Notes: generated by a model not told the origin, from the sequence alone. Shown: positions 1-8,974, numbered from the stretch's first letter. The stretch: 26,299 nt of DNA from Fidelibacterota bacterium (GCA_021735285.1 JAIPHI010000006.1:1-26299), one strand, 5' to 3'. Program-made: numbers and translations.

Positions 1-1037
1 CTTATCAAGCTACATTAGATTCTGTAATTATTAATGAACTTGGTGACGGGCTATTTTATCAGTATTACAAAATACCGGGAGCTGTGGAAGGTGAAGTCAG
101 AGAAACCTATTTTAACTTTGATTATACCGGAGATAATGCATCCGAAGCAGAACGCAGATATGTAGTTTTGAATGAAGATGGTCAGGAAATTGTAGATGAT
201 GTGGATAGTAAAACTGAATCTCGTAGGATGCCTGTCTTTAGAAATACAAATCCAGTATCTCAACATGTTACAGTTACTTACGAATTGGATCTAAGACCTG
301 CTTATGTACATGTCGCAGCCGGGACAACATTAACTGATATTCAAGGCGCTTTCACTATTACCAGTGTAGATCAAATTGATGACGGAGGTGTCTATATGAA
401 TGGACCTGCCACCGGTGGTTGGACTGGTTGGGGTACCGAACTCGCAAACTCTGATGAGAAAAAAATGTGGGACGATGGTACCCATGGCGATGCAACTGCT
501 GGAGATACAATTTATGCTGTTCAGTTTGAATATGCCCCTGATAGCAGTAATAATACTATTGGGCAGGAATTTAAATTCGGTATTTCCGGTGGTGATAATG
601 AAAGTGGGTATGGATTGAACCATATAGAAAATATTGATGATACTGAATCTGAAGCTACAATTCACACTCAATGGGGTAGTATAAATCCGAATTTCTATTC
701 ACTTTGGGATTATGACAATGCTCAACCGGTTGCTATCGAAAAGGAAGCTGTGACTCCGAATGAATTTAAATTAAGTCAGAACTATCCAAATCCGTTTAAT
801 CCGACAACAACTATTGAATACACATTACCTAAAACTACGAATGTAACAATTTCCGTCTATAATTTAGTCGGCGAACTTGTTAATCGTATAACTTATAACA
901 ACTTAAAAGCCGGTCAGCATGATTTTATATGGCATAGCAAAGATATGAATGGACACTCCGTATCTTCCGGCGTTTATTTCTATGAATTGCAGGCTGGTAA
1001 TTTCCACTCGGTTAAAAAGATGGTCCTAATGAAATAG
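1..1037 (+). CDS. 3' end of a secreted carbohydrate-binding-like protein with type IX sorting domain
   Basis: The reading frame (codons from base 3) is already open at the window edge, so the protein begins upstream; the GTG at 84 is internal and not the real start. The visible part is about 344 residues. Its middle resembles the beta-sandwich modules of surface glycan-binding proteins, with a W-T-G-W-G stretch followed by an acidic MWDDGTHGDATAGDTIY pattern that commonly marks such modules. The last ~85 residues form a type IX secretion (Por) sorting domain: QNYPNPFNPTTTIEY, then a GELV core, SSGVYFYEL and a basic end KKMVLMK. In FCB bacteria this domain sends proteins through the outer membrane to the surface. 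No catalytic motif is visible. A glycan-capture role for the downstream alpha-glucan genes is inferred from position only. Any catalytic domain could lie upstream of the window. Confidence 0.85.
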   Translation, partial: YQATLDSVIINELGDGLFYQYYKIPGAVEGEVRETYFNFDYTGDNASEAERRYVVLNEDGQEIVDDVDSKTESRRMPVFRNTNPVSQHVTVTYELDLRPAYVHVAAGTTLTDIQGAFTITSVDQIDDGGVYMNGPATGGWTGWGTELANSDEKKMWDDGTHGDATAGDTIYAVQFEYAPDSSNNTIGQEFKFGISGGDNESGYGLNHIENIDDTESEATIHTQWGSINPNFYSLWDYDNAQPVAIEKEAVTPNEFKLSQNYPNPFNPTTTIEYTLPKTTNVTISVYNLVGELVNRITYNNLKAGQHDFIWHSKDMNGHSVSSGVYFYELQAGNFHSVKKMVLMK

Positions 1038-1051
1038 AATCATTATTATTT

Positions 1052-1077
1052 AGAGCGGGGGTAAATACCCTCGCTCT
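1052..1077 (+). terminator. Hairpin terminator after the secreted protein gene
   Basis: Fourteen bases after the TAG stop (1035-1037), AGAGCGGGGG (1052-1061) pairs with CCCTCGCTCT (1068-1077) across a 6-base loop. This is a 10-bp GC-rich stem with a single G-T wobble. The following bases (GATATTTTA) are only moderately T-rich, so it is a probable but not textbook intrinsic terminator. It separates the secreted protein gene from the symporter operon. Confidence 0.7.
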
Positions 1078-1206
1078 GATATTTTAAAATTGATTATAAA
1101 TCCGTAAATTATCCTGATTTTGAGTCAGTCCAATTAAATCATATAATAATTAAAAGTTTTTTCAGTAGAATTTTATGATTTTAATCTCGTTATAAAATAA
1201 CATTGC

Positions 1207-1213
1207 AGGAGGT
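1207..1213 (+). promoter_or_regulatory. Strong Shine-Dalgarno site of the symporter
   Basis: AGGAGGT lies 6 bases before the ATG at 1220 and fixes that start. A TATAAA hexamer at 1191-1196 could be a -10 element, but no convincing -35 is visible 17 bases upstream. The clear anti-16S complementarity argues against a classical Bacteroidia host. Confidence 0.7.
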
Positions 1214-1219
1214 CATTAA

Positions 1220-3040
1220 ATGAGTCCCATTGATTTTGTTATAATTGTAGTCTATATCTTGAGTATGATAATTATCGGCAGCTGGTTCCAGAAAAAAGCC
1301 TCGGAAGGAATAGACTCATATTTTCTGGGGAATCGCGAATTACCCTGGTGGGCCCTCGGTGCCTCAGGAATGTCTTCCAATTTGGATATAAGTGGTACAA
1401 TGATCATAGTTGCTCTGGTGTATGCGCTGGGCGCCCGTGGATTTTATATTGAAATTCGGGGAGGCGTTACCCTGGTCATGGCTTTCTTAATGGTTGTGAT
1501 TGGTAAATGGAGCCGCAGAGCCGGAGTAATGACTTTGGCTGAGTGGATGAAAATTCGTTTTGGCGATAAGAAGCAAGGTCATATTGCCAGACAAATTACT
1601 GCTATCACTTCAATTTTGATGACAATTGCAATGGTCACTTATTTTGCTATTGGTGGCGGAAAATTTTTAGGTAGTTTTTTGGGAATTCCGGATTTTTTAG
1701 GTTTGCCTTCGCATTTTTGGGCTGCAACAGTTTTGATATTTTTGGCCATGATTTATACAGTGGCTTCAGGCCTGCATGGAGTAATCTGGACTGATGTTTT
1801 TCAAGGATTTTTAATATTTGCTCTGATTATTTATATTGTTATTCGGGCAATAGGTATTGATCTTCCCCAGGAGTTTGCTGTATCTTTACCTGTAAAAGAT
1901 TCGGCAGGTGGAGGCTTTCAAACCATAAAGACTACATTTCAAGAATGGACCAGTATTATTCCAAAATTCAGACTCAGCCTGGACCCTGCCACTACATATT
2001 CTCAATATAATTTGTTTGGTGTGGCGGTGATGTTCTATCTTTTCAAAGTAATTTTGGAAGGTATGGGCGGCACCGGACAATATATGATTCAGAGATATTT
2101 CGCAGCCAGTTCTGATCGAGATGCCGGGCTATTATCCAGTTTCTGGATATTTTTGTTATCCTTTCGTTGGCCTCTGATTGCAGGCCTGGCAGTTTGGGGC
2201 GTTTCCTTGACCGGTACTATTTCCGATCCGGAAATGGTTCTACCAGCAGTGGTGCATACACTTCCGATTGGGATTAAGGGTTTTATGATCGCCTGCTTGA
2301 TGGCGGCTGCCATGTCTACTTTTGACTCAACTGTAAATGCCGGTGCTGCTTACTGGGTCAAAGATATCTATCTCGAGTATATTAATCCGGATGCAAGTGA
2401 GGATCAAAAAATTATCCATAGCAGGGGAGCCTCTATCCTGATAGTACTAGCAGGACTTATGTCAACTTTATTAATCAGAAATATCAATGAGATCTGGGGC
2501 TGGATTACGATGAGTATAGGAGCGGGATTATTGATTCCTCAACTTATCCGCTGGTACTGGTGGAGATTGAACGGCTATGGATATGCTATAGGAATGGCAG
2601 CTGGTACTGTCACCGCTATTATCTGGAAAATATTTGCACCTGAAGGGGCTCGTGAATATAATGCTTTTATTCTTTCCATCTCCTTTTCTCTAATCGCTAC
2701 TATTGTTGGAACATTACTTACAAAACCTACAGATGAAAAAGTGTTAACAGAATTTTTTAAGAGGACCCGCCCTTTTGGTTTCTGGCATAACATCAGGGAA
2801 AAATTTTCAGAAAAATTCCAAAACGAAGTTGCTCGAGAAAATAGAAGAGATATTTTTTCTTTAATAATTGCTATACCCTGGCAAATATCTTTGTTCCTGA
2901 TGTGGATGATGCTGGTTATGAAAAGATGGGATTTTTTCATTGTATTATTAGTTATAACTATTATATTAAGTACGATTTTATATTTCAGCTGGTATAGACA
3001 TCTCTCGGCAGAGGTGGATACCAGTCAAGAAAATGTATAA
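1220..3040 (+). CDS. SSS-family sodium/sugar symporter (alpha-glucan locus)
   Basis: A 606-residue inner-membrane protein with about 14 hydrophobic helices, the normal size for the solute:sodium symporter (SGLT-like) family. The N-terminal helix is followed by GNRELPWWALGASG and LDISGTM, then KWSRRAGVMTLAEWMKIRFGD, all typical of the carbohydrate-linked SSS branch. Near the C-terminus a cytoplasmic TRPFGFW segment precedes two last helices. It is clearly related to the second symporter at 20606, which shares the LPW, LDISGTM, AEW, RFGD and RP-GFW landmarks. It begins the run symporter - TrmB regulator - two GH13 enzymes, so the cargo is most likely a malto-oligosaccharide or glucose, imported with Na+. 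Substrate is inferred from neighbours; the family also carries other sugars and organic anions. Confidence 0.88.
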   Translation: MSPIDFVIIVVYILSMIIIGSWFQKKASEGIDSYFLGNRELPWWALGASGMSSNLDISGTMIIVALVYALGARGFYIEIRGGVTLVMAFLMVVIGKWSRRAGVMTLAEWMKIRFGDKKQGHIARQITAITSILMTIAMVTYFAIGGGKFLGSFLGIPDFLGLPSHFWAATVLIFLAMIYTVASGLHGVIWTDVFQGFLIFALIIYIVIRAIGIDLPQEFAVSLPVKDSAGGGFQTIKTTFQEWTSIIPKFRLSLDPATTYSQYNLFGVAVMFYLFKVILEGMGGTGQYMIQRYFAASSDRDAGLLSSFWIFLLSFRWPLIAGLAVWGVSLTGTISDPEMVLPAVVHTLPIGIKGFMIACLMAAAMSTFDSTVNAGAAYWVKDIYLEYINPDASEDQKIIHSRGASILIVLAGLMSTLLIRNINEIWGWITMSIGAGLLIPQLIRWYWWRLNGYGYAIGMAAGTVTAIIWKIFAPEGAREYNAFILSISFSLIATIVGTLLTKPTDEKVLTEFFKRTRPFGFWHNIREKFSEKFQNEVARENRRDIFSLIIAIPWQISLFLMWMMLVMKRWDFFIVLLVITIILSTILYFSWYRHLSAEVDTSQENV

Positions 3041-3059
3041 CAAACAGGAAAATATTATT

Positions 3060-3896
3060 ATGAGTGTGATTTCTGAAGACCTGATTAATAAGTTAAATCA
3101 GATGGGTTTTACAAATTATGAAGCTAAAGCTTATCTGGCTCTGGTGAAAAATAATCCTGCTACGGGATATGAAATTAGTAATGTTGCGCATGTTCCCCGC
3201 TCAGTAATTTATTCAACTTTGAGAAAATTGGAATCGCGAGGCTATGTCACTTCTGTTCATGAAAAACCCCGGCGTTATATTCCACTTTCTCCGAAACAAT
3301 TGTTATCTCGTATGGAATCTGATTTTACTGAAAAAATGGGAATGTTGCGAGAGGAGTTAACTAATTTTGTGGAAATGCCGGAGACAGAAGGATTCTGGAA
3401 TATTAGAGGTTATGATAATATGTTACAAATTGCTCGCTCTAATATTCAGGAAGCAGAAGAACTTATTTGTATTTCTGGCTGGAAGAGAGAAATTGATGAA
3501 CTTAAAGAAGACCTGCTTCAGGCCAGGGAGCGGGATGTGGAGATTATTATATTCTCTTTTAATGATATTAAGGAAGATTACGGTCGTGTCTATGCTTATG
3601 GGATTGACGAAGATGAATTACGCAAAATATGGAAGCCAAAACTGATTGTAGTAACCGATTCTGAAGAATTAATAATGGGCTCTGCTATCAAAGAAAAGAA
3701 TCAACAGGCTATCTGGACAGAAAATAGAGCTGTTCTCAATATTGCAATGAACTATATTATCCTTGATATTACTCTGTATGGCCAACGCTATGAAATTGAT
3801 ATTAGTGATAGTGTTATGAAATTGATGACTGAAAGAATAGATCACCTCGATGATCTACTGGATGAAAAATTGGAAAAAAACAAAAAAACTAAATAA
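3060..3896 (+). CDS. TrmB-family sugar-responsive transcriptional regulator
   Basis: The first ~100 residues match the TrmB N-terminal winged helix: LNQMGFTNYEAKAYLALVKN, then VPRSVIYSTLRKLESRGYV as recognition helix and wing. A coiled segment (FTEKMGMLREELTNF) follows, then an effector domain of the phospholipase-D-like type seen in TrmB proteins (ICISGWKREIDEL, IIIFSFNDI). TrmB regulators are best known from archaeal maltose/trehalose control, where the effector domain binds the sugar. I chose ATG 3060 (278 residues) because AGGAA at 3046-3050 precedes it. An in-frame ATG at 3033, overlapping the symporter stop, would add nine residues (MYNKQENII) that look unlike the family start. It is cotranscribed with the symporter at a 19-base gap and very likely regulates this locus. 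Whether it activates or represses cannot be told. Confidence 0.86.
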   Translation: MSVISEDLINKLNQMGFTNYEAKAYLALVKNNPATGYEISNVAHVPRSVIYSTLRKLESRGYVTSVHEKPRRYIPLSPKQLLSRMESDFTEKMGMLREELTNFVEMPETEGFWNIRGYDNMLQIARSNIQEAEELICISGWKREIDELKEDLLQARERDVEIIIFSFNDIKEDYGRVYAYGIDEDELRKIWKPKLIVVTDSEELIMGSAIKEKNQQAIWTENRAVLNIAMNYIILDITLYGQRYEIDISDSVMKLMTERIDHLDDLLDEKLEKNKKTK

Positions 3897-3920
3897 AAAA
3901 TTAGATAGATAACAAAATAA

Positions 3921-3949
3921 TTTTTCAAAGATTTCGCATCTTTGAAAGA
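3921..3949 (+). promoter_or_regulatory. Perfect inverted repeat between regulator and GH13 gene
   Basis: TTTCAAAGAT (3923-3932) and ATCTTTGAAA (3938-3947) are exact reverse complements around a 5-base TTCGC loop. The stem can grow to 12 bp with one wobble (3921-3949). It lies 24 bases after the regulator's stop and 23 bases before the GH13 start, with no T-run behind it, so it does not look like a simple intrinsic terminator. It could be an operator for the TrmB-type regulator, an mRNA processing or stability hairpin, or a weak attenuator. Confidence 0.55.
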
Positions 3950-3972
3950 TAGCCTTACAGGTTAAACAAAAT

Positions 3973-5694
3973 ATGCACCCTAAAAAGATCGAGCTTTCAA
4001 AAAATTGGAAAGTAAAGTATTATTTTGCTTTTCACGAGGGACAAAATTCCGGATTAAAAGCAAAAGAATTAAAAGGATTAAACCTTCCTGAGTTCTGGTT
4101 TGATCTTCCTCCTCTTTCAAAAGTAGTGTACCAAAATAGATTTATTTTACAGAATGAATATCGGTATTTGCAATTGTATTTTGACCGTTTAGAATGTACA
4201 GCCGAGATTAAAATTAATAACAATAAAATATATCAGCATTCCGGGAATAGAGATAATTTTTCTATAGATATTAAGCATCATATAAATATAGGTTCCGAAA
4301 ATCTATTGACTATCATTACCAAGCCTGATGGGCTTGATGGAAGAGTAATGGGCAGGATTTCTTTGCTTGAAAGTGATGAAAAAATAGAGCCTCCAATAAA
4401 TTATCATAAACAAAAAGCAATCAAGCCTCCTAAGTGGTTGGATGATTGTATTATCTATGAACTATACATTCGGGCTTTTGATCAAGATGGAGATTTTCAA
4501 GCTGTAATTCAAAAATTAGACTATTTACAAGAATTAGGGATCAACTGTATCTGGTTAATGCCGATTTTTCCTATTGGGCTCAAACGCAGAAAAGGCTCCC
4601 AGGGCAGCCCCTATGCTATTAAAGATTTTAAAGAAATAAATCCTAAATATGGAAGTGCTCAGGATTTTAGAAAATTGGTTGATAAAGCTCATTCCAGGGG
4701 TGTGAAAGTTATTCTGGATATTGCTTGTAATCATACAGCCTGGGATAATGAGCTTATCGAAAAAAAACCGGATTGGTTCTCGCAAGATGAAAATGGTGAG
4801 ATTGTGCAACCTGGTAATACGGATTGGTCAGATGTAGCTGATCTTGATTATAACAATTCCGAAGTGCGGGAGTACATGCTAGAAGTTCTACTCTATTGGG
4901 TCGAGGAATTCGATATTGATGGTTTTAGAATGGATGTAGCGGAATTTGTACCGCTTGATTTTTGGGAAAAAGTATTTAAAGAAATGAAGAAAATAAAACC
5001 ACAGCCCTTAATGCTGGCTGAAGGTGATCATCCTCAGTTGCATGCTAGTGCTTTTCACCTTTCTTATGGCTGGAATACGAGGTTATCTCTACTTAGAATT
5101 CTTAATTACAATCAATCTGCAAAAGCATTTCAAAAAGTTGTAGAGCATGAGCAAAAGGTCTATCCTAAAAACACACTTAAAATGCGTTTTACAGAAAATC
5201 ATGATCTGGAAAGATCCCGTAAAATTTTCGGGAAAGGGGAAAGCAAGCTCGCGGCTTTGCTTTGTTTTACTATTCCGGGAGTCCCAATGGTCTATACCGG
5301 TCAGGAGCTTGGCGCTTCACATAAACCATCGCTATTTGAAAAGGATCCAGTAGATTGGAGTCAAGTTGACCGGGAATTACTAAAGTTTTATAAAACGCTG
5401 ATTGAAGTCAGAAAGCAAAACCAACTCCTGGCAAAAGGGAAGATTAGATTTTTAGAAAACTCCCAGGAAAATGTGGCAATTTCATTTTTTAGAGATGATG
5501 AAAGTGACCAATTACTAATAGTCGCCAATACTTTAGACTACGGTCTGGATATTGATATATATACAAAAAATTTGATAAAAGTTCATCAGCTTGACAGAAT
5601 TTTGGGGAACAGTGTCATATATCAAATTCAGGATGGAAAAATTACTATGCAAATTCCTGTCTATGGTTTTGGTGTATATCAGATAAATGATTAA
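3973..5694 (+). CDS. Intracellular GH13 alpha-amylase-family enzyme with N-terminal beta-sandwich
   Basis: A 573-residue enzyme with no signal peptide, hence cytoplasmic. Residues ~1-140 form a beta-rich domain resembling the sugar-binding jelly roll of GH2 enzymes, an uncommon front end for GH13. The barrel starts near WLDDCIIYELYIRAF (about 155). The conserved regions are visible: DIACNH (249-254), DGFRMD with nucleophile D321, the acid E350 in LAEGD, and ENHD with D411. All three catalytic residues are present. The region-IV motif ENHD and the short insert after strand 3 suggest a small-oligosaccharide enzyme (maltogenic, cyclodextrinase or glucosidase type) rather than an endo-amylase. 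It probably splits imported malto-oligosaccharides. Only a weak ACAGG precedes the start. Exact GH13 subfamily and specificity cannot be read from sequence alone. Confidence 0.87.
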   Translation: MHPKKIELSKNWKVKYYFAFHEGQNSGLKAKELKGLNLPEFWFDLPPLSKVVYQNRFILQNEYRYLQLYFDRLECTAEIKINNNKIYQHSGNRDNFSIDIKHHINIGSENLLTIITKPDGLDGRVMGRISLLESDEKIEPPINYHKQKAIKPPKWLDDCIIYELYIRAFDQDGDFQAVIQKLDYLQELGINCIWLMPIFPIGLKRRKGSQGSPYAIKDFKEINPKYGSAQDFRKLVDKAHSRGVKVILDIACNHTAWDNELIEKKPDWFSQDENGEIVQPGNTDWSDVADLDYNNSEVREYMLEVLLYWVEEFDIDGFRMDVAEFVPLDFWEKVFKEMKKIKPQPLMLAEGDHPQLHASAFHLSYGWNTRLSLLRILNYNQSAKAFQKVVEHEQKVYPKNTLKMRFTENHDLERSRKIFGKGESKLAALLCFTIPGVPMVYTGQELGASHKPSLFEKDPVDWSQVDRELLKFYKTLIEVRKQNQLLAKGKIRFLENSQENVAISFFRDDESDQLLIVANTLDYGLDIDIYTKNLIKVHQLDRILGNSVIYQIQDGKITMQIPVYGFGVYQIND

Positions 5695-5704
5695 GGCCAA
5701 TCTA

Positions 5705-8656
5705 ATGCGAAAATATTATTATATATTATTTATATTGATTTTTACAGATCTGATTTTTTCTCAGATAATAACTTCCGAGCCAACCTATCCTACTGCTAAT
5801 GACTCGATTGTTATATATTATGATGCTACAAAGGGTAATCAGGAATTAGAGGACTTTAGTGGCGAAATTTATGCACATACAGGATTGATTACAGAAAATA
5901 GTACTGATGGAACAGATTGGGAATACTTGATAGCAGATTGGTCAATCAACCTTCCCAAAGCAAAACTAGAAAGAGTGGAAGGTCAGCCTAATCTTTATAA
6001 ACTTGTTATAGGTTATCCTCGAGAATTTTATATAGACCATACTACTGGCAACCCTCCTCCTGCTGATGAAAAGATAGAGAAATTGGCTTTTGTATTTAGA
6101 AATAATGATGGAACAAAAGAGGGAAAAACTGAAGACGATGGAGACATATTCTATCAATTATACGAACTGGGCATAACAGTGGTAATCGATAGCCCTCAGG
6201 TAGAAAATAAGTTTAATAGTCCTATGCGCTCTCCGATTTTTAAAGAATTAGGAGATACATTGAATCTTCGCATCAGTGCTGCTGCTATTGGAACTCAAGT
6301 TGATTCATTTTTAGTATTAAAAAATGACACGGAAGTACTCAAATCAGATAGCGATTCCTTAGTCGAATATAAGGAGGTATTGTATAATTGCGGAGGTTAC
6401 GAATATAGTGCAATTGCTATTGATACATCAGGACGGCGAGATACCACCCGTCTTGGATTAATGGTAAATCCGGAGCAAGAAAAGCAAGCGATACCCGAAG
6501 GAATTAAACCAGGAATTAATTATCAGGAAAATGGAGATGTGATCCTGGCTCTGTTTGCTCCTTATAAAGATTTTATCTATGTGATTGGCGATTTTAATGA
6601 TTGGCAGGTTGCTGAGGATTATTTCATGAAAATGGATTCTGTTTCAGTGGATTCGGTTGTGTATTGGTGCCGCATCAAAGACCTGGCAAATGATCAATAT
6701 TATGGCTTCCAGTATTTAATTGATGGCGAATTAAGGATCGCGGAACCATATACAGAACTGGTTTTGGATGCCTGGCATGATCAGTATATTGATAAATCCA
6801 CTTTTCCTGACATGCCACAGTATCCTTATGAGAAAACTGAAGAATTAGTGGGTGTCATTTATAATAAAACTTCCGATTTCAATTGGACTGATTCTGAGTT
6901 TCAGCCCCCTGATAAAGAAAAATTAGTAATTTACGAATGCCTAATCCGAGATTTCATTAGCGAGCATAATTATCAGACTATGTTAGATACTTTGAGTTAT
7001 TTAAAGAGACTGGGCATTAATGCTATCGAATTGATGCCGATTAATGAATTTGAAGGTAATTCCAGCTGGGGCTATAATCCTTCTTTCTATTTTGCACCGG
7101 ATAAGTATTATGGCCCGCCTGAATCATTAAAGAAGTTTGTAAATGCCTGTCATGAAAATGGGATTGCTGTGATTGGCGATCTTGTACTCAATCATTCTTA
7201 TGGACAATCGCCTTTAGTTCGAATGTACTGGAATGCTAGTCAGAACCAGCCTGCAGCTAATAATCCCTGGTATAATGAAAAACACAATTTTTTCAACCCT
7301 TCTGCTCAGTGGGGTTATGATTTGGACCATGACAGCAAACATACAGAATATTTTGTCGATAGAGCCACCAGCTACTGGATAACTGAATTCCATTTTGATG
7401 GCTATAGATTTGATTTTACCAAAGGATTTACTAATACTACTTTTCCTGCCAGTGGTGATAATTCATGGGGTAGCGATTATAATAGAGACAGAATTCAAAA
7501 TTTAAAACGTATGACTAACCAGATGTGGAATGTAAATCCTGATGCCTATGCAATTTTTGAACATCTTGCTGTCAATCAAGAAGAAAGAGAACTTGCGAAC
7601 CATGGGGTTTTGCTTTGGGGCAATATGAATTATAATTATAATGAAGCTGCGATGAGCTATCATAGCGATGGTAAATCTGATTTTTCCTGGGGCTATTATG
7701 ATAATCGAGATTGGGAGCAGCCTAACCTGGTCACATATATGGAAAGTCACGATGAAGAAAGGTTAATGTATAAAAATTTAGAATATGGGTATAATGATAG
7801 TTCTTATTATGATAAAATATATTATGATATTACAGAATTACCGATAGCACTTAATCGTATGGAACTGGCCAACGCCTTTTTCCTCACCTATCCCGGACCT
7901 AAAATGATCTGGCAATTTGGCGAATTGGGCTATGATAAATCTATTGATAGTTATGGAGGCAGATTAGCAGAAAAACCCCCAGCCTGGGAATTAGGATATA
8001 ACGAAAAGGGAAAACGCTTAGAATTATTTAGTACTATCCAAAATCTAATCCAGTTGCGGAAGAATAATAGTATCTTTACTAGTCCGGCTACAAATGTTAC
8101 GATGGATGTAGATGGTACTATTAAAAAGATAAAATTGACAGGCTCAGGCAATGTCTTTATTGTTGGTAATTTCGGAGTAATATCTCACGATGTTGAGGTC
8201 AATTTTTTTCATGGTGGCAATTGGTTTGATTTCTTCAGCGGGGATACTTTAAACATTTCCGGTTCGGAATTTTTTGTTTATGGTCCTGGCGAATTTCATA
8301 TCTATAGTGATCGGAAATTTTTTACTCCCCCAGAAAATCCTGTCAAAATCGAAGACCAAAATAAAACTAATCTACCAAATAAATTTACTCTTACCCAAAA
8401 TTATCCCAATCCATTTAATAGCTCTACAATTTTTGAATATTCTGTAGAAAAAGAATCGAATTTAAAAGTGAGAATATATGATCTCCAAGGAAGATTAGTG
8501 TTTTTTGAAAATATTGGCAGAAAATCTCCCGGATATTATAAATATCATTGGAATGGGCATAATCAATTTGATGAAGCACTTGCGTCAGGTATCTATTTCT
8601 TGATTTTTGAAAGAAAGGCTAAAAGGCTAATGAAAAAAATGACCTACTTTAAGTAA
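5705..8656 (+). CDS. Secreted multidomain GH13 enzyme with type IX sorting domain
   Basis: Start 5705 (983 residues) is preferred: AAGG at 5693-5696 sits 8 bases before it, and the protein then opens with a proper signal peptide (MRKYYYILFILIF...FSQ). The ATG at 5687 overlaps the previous stop. Counting from 5687, residues ~30-170 are an N-terminal module of unknown fold, and ~270-370 a CBM48/E-set-like domain (FIYVIGDFNDW, YYGFQYLIDGE). The GH13 barrel starts near 412 with region I DLVLNH (498-503), region II DGYRFD with D576, region III E625 (AIFEHL) and region IV ESHD with D689. The last ~85 residues are a type IX sorting domain (QNYPNPFNSSTIFEY ... SGIYFLIF). The FNDW plus GYRFDFTKG pattern resembles branching-enzyme or pullulanase-like surface amylases. 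It probably degrades external alpha-glucan for the adjoining symporter and cytoplasmic GH13. Confidence 0.9.
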   Translation: MRKYYYILFILIFTDLIFSQIITSEPTYPTANDSIVIYYDATKGNQELEDFSGEIYAHTGLITENSTDGTDWEYLIADWSINLPKAKLERVEGQPNLYKLVIGYPREFYIDHTTGNPPPADEKIEKLAFVFRNNDGTKEGKTEDDGDIFYQLYELGITVVIDSPQVENKFNSPMRSPIFKELGDTLNLRISAAAIGTQVDSFLVLKNDTEVLKSDSDSLVEYKEVLYNCGGYEYSAIAIDTSGRRDTTRLGLMVNPEQEKQAIPEGIKPGINYQENGDVILALFAPYKDFIYVIGDFNDWQVAEDYFMKMDSVSVDSVVYWCRIKDLANDQYYGFQYLIDGELRIAEPYTELVLDAWHDQYIDKSTFPDMPQYPYEKTEELVGVIYNKTSDFNWTDSEFQPPDKEKLVIYECLIRDFISEHNYQTMLDTLSYLKRLGINAIELMPINEFEGNSSWGYNPSFYFAPDKYYGPPESLKKFVNACHENGIAVIGDLVLNHSYGQSPLVRMYWNASQNQPAANNPWYNEKHNFFNPSAQWGYDLDHDSKHTEYFVDRATSYWITEFHFDGYRFDFTKGFTNTTFPASGDNSWGSDYNRDRIQNLKRMTNQMWNVNPDAYAIFEHLAVNQEERELANHGVLLWGNMNYNYNEAAMSYHSDGKSDFSWGYYDNRDWEQPNLVTYMESHDEERLMYKNLEYGYNDSSYYDKIYYDITELPIALNRMELANAFFLTYPGPKMIWQFGELGYDKSIDSYGGRLAEKPPAWELGYNEKGKRLELFSTIQNLIQLRKNNSIFTSPATNVTMDVDGTIKKIKLTGSGNVFIVGNFGVISHDVEVNFFHGGNWFDFFSGDTLNISGSEFFVYGPGEFHIYSDRKFFTPPENPVKIEDQNKTNLPNKFTLTQNYPNPFNSSTIFEYSVEKESNLKVRIYDLQGRLVFFENIGRKSPGYYKYHWNGHNQFDEALASGIYFLIFERKAKRLMKKMTYFK

Positions 8657-8778
8657 GAGCCTAATTCTGTACATTTTCCGATTCGACTATTCCAAGAAAA
8701 ATTCAAAATATTTTTTTAATTCCCATTATATTCTATTCTATACATTATAACCTATATTATAGACAAGATTGCTATCAA

Positions 8779-8804
8779 CTCCTTCATATATGAAGGGGCT
8801 TCCG
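8779..8804 (+). repeat. Palindromic hairpin resembling an IS200/IS605-type end
   Basis: CCTTCATATATGAAGG (8781-8796) is a perfect 16-bp palindrome. It can be extended by one wobble and one G-C pair, and is followed directly by GGGGCTTCC. A hairpin followed by GGGCTTCC resembles ends I recall from IS200/IS605 and IS1341-type (tnpB) elements. No tnpA or tnpB frame is present, so at most this is a relic or solo end. The resemblance is from memory and unverified. Confidence 0.35.
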
Positions 8805-8974
8805 GTAAACTAATCACCTCTATATTCAGAACTCCCTAGCTCATGATTTTTATAAAATGTTTAATCTAAATAAAAACAATACTATAATTGCAATTAATAG
8901 TCTAGTCTAAAAATAAAAATCAGATTCTAAAAAGAGACGAAAATACTACATTTTTGTAAACCGTATTTAGTAGA

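Noticed and set aside
84..86. GTG as start of the first secreted protein
   Set aside because: The frame is open to the window edge, and the protein lacks a signal peptide after this codon although it has a secretion domain.
2089..2940. Antisense open frames within the first symporter gene
   Set aside because: They are shadows of a well-supported membrane protein on the plus strand; no domain or initiation signal is seen.
3033..3035. Upstream ATG for the TrmB-type regulator
   Set aside because: It adds nine residues unlike the family and has a weaker ribosome-binding context than the ATG at 3060.
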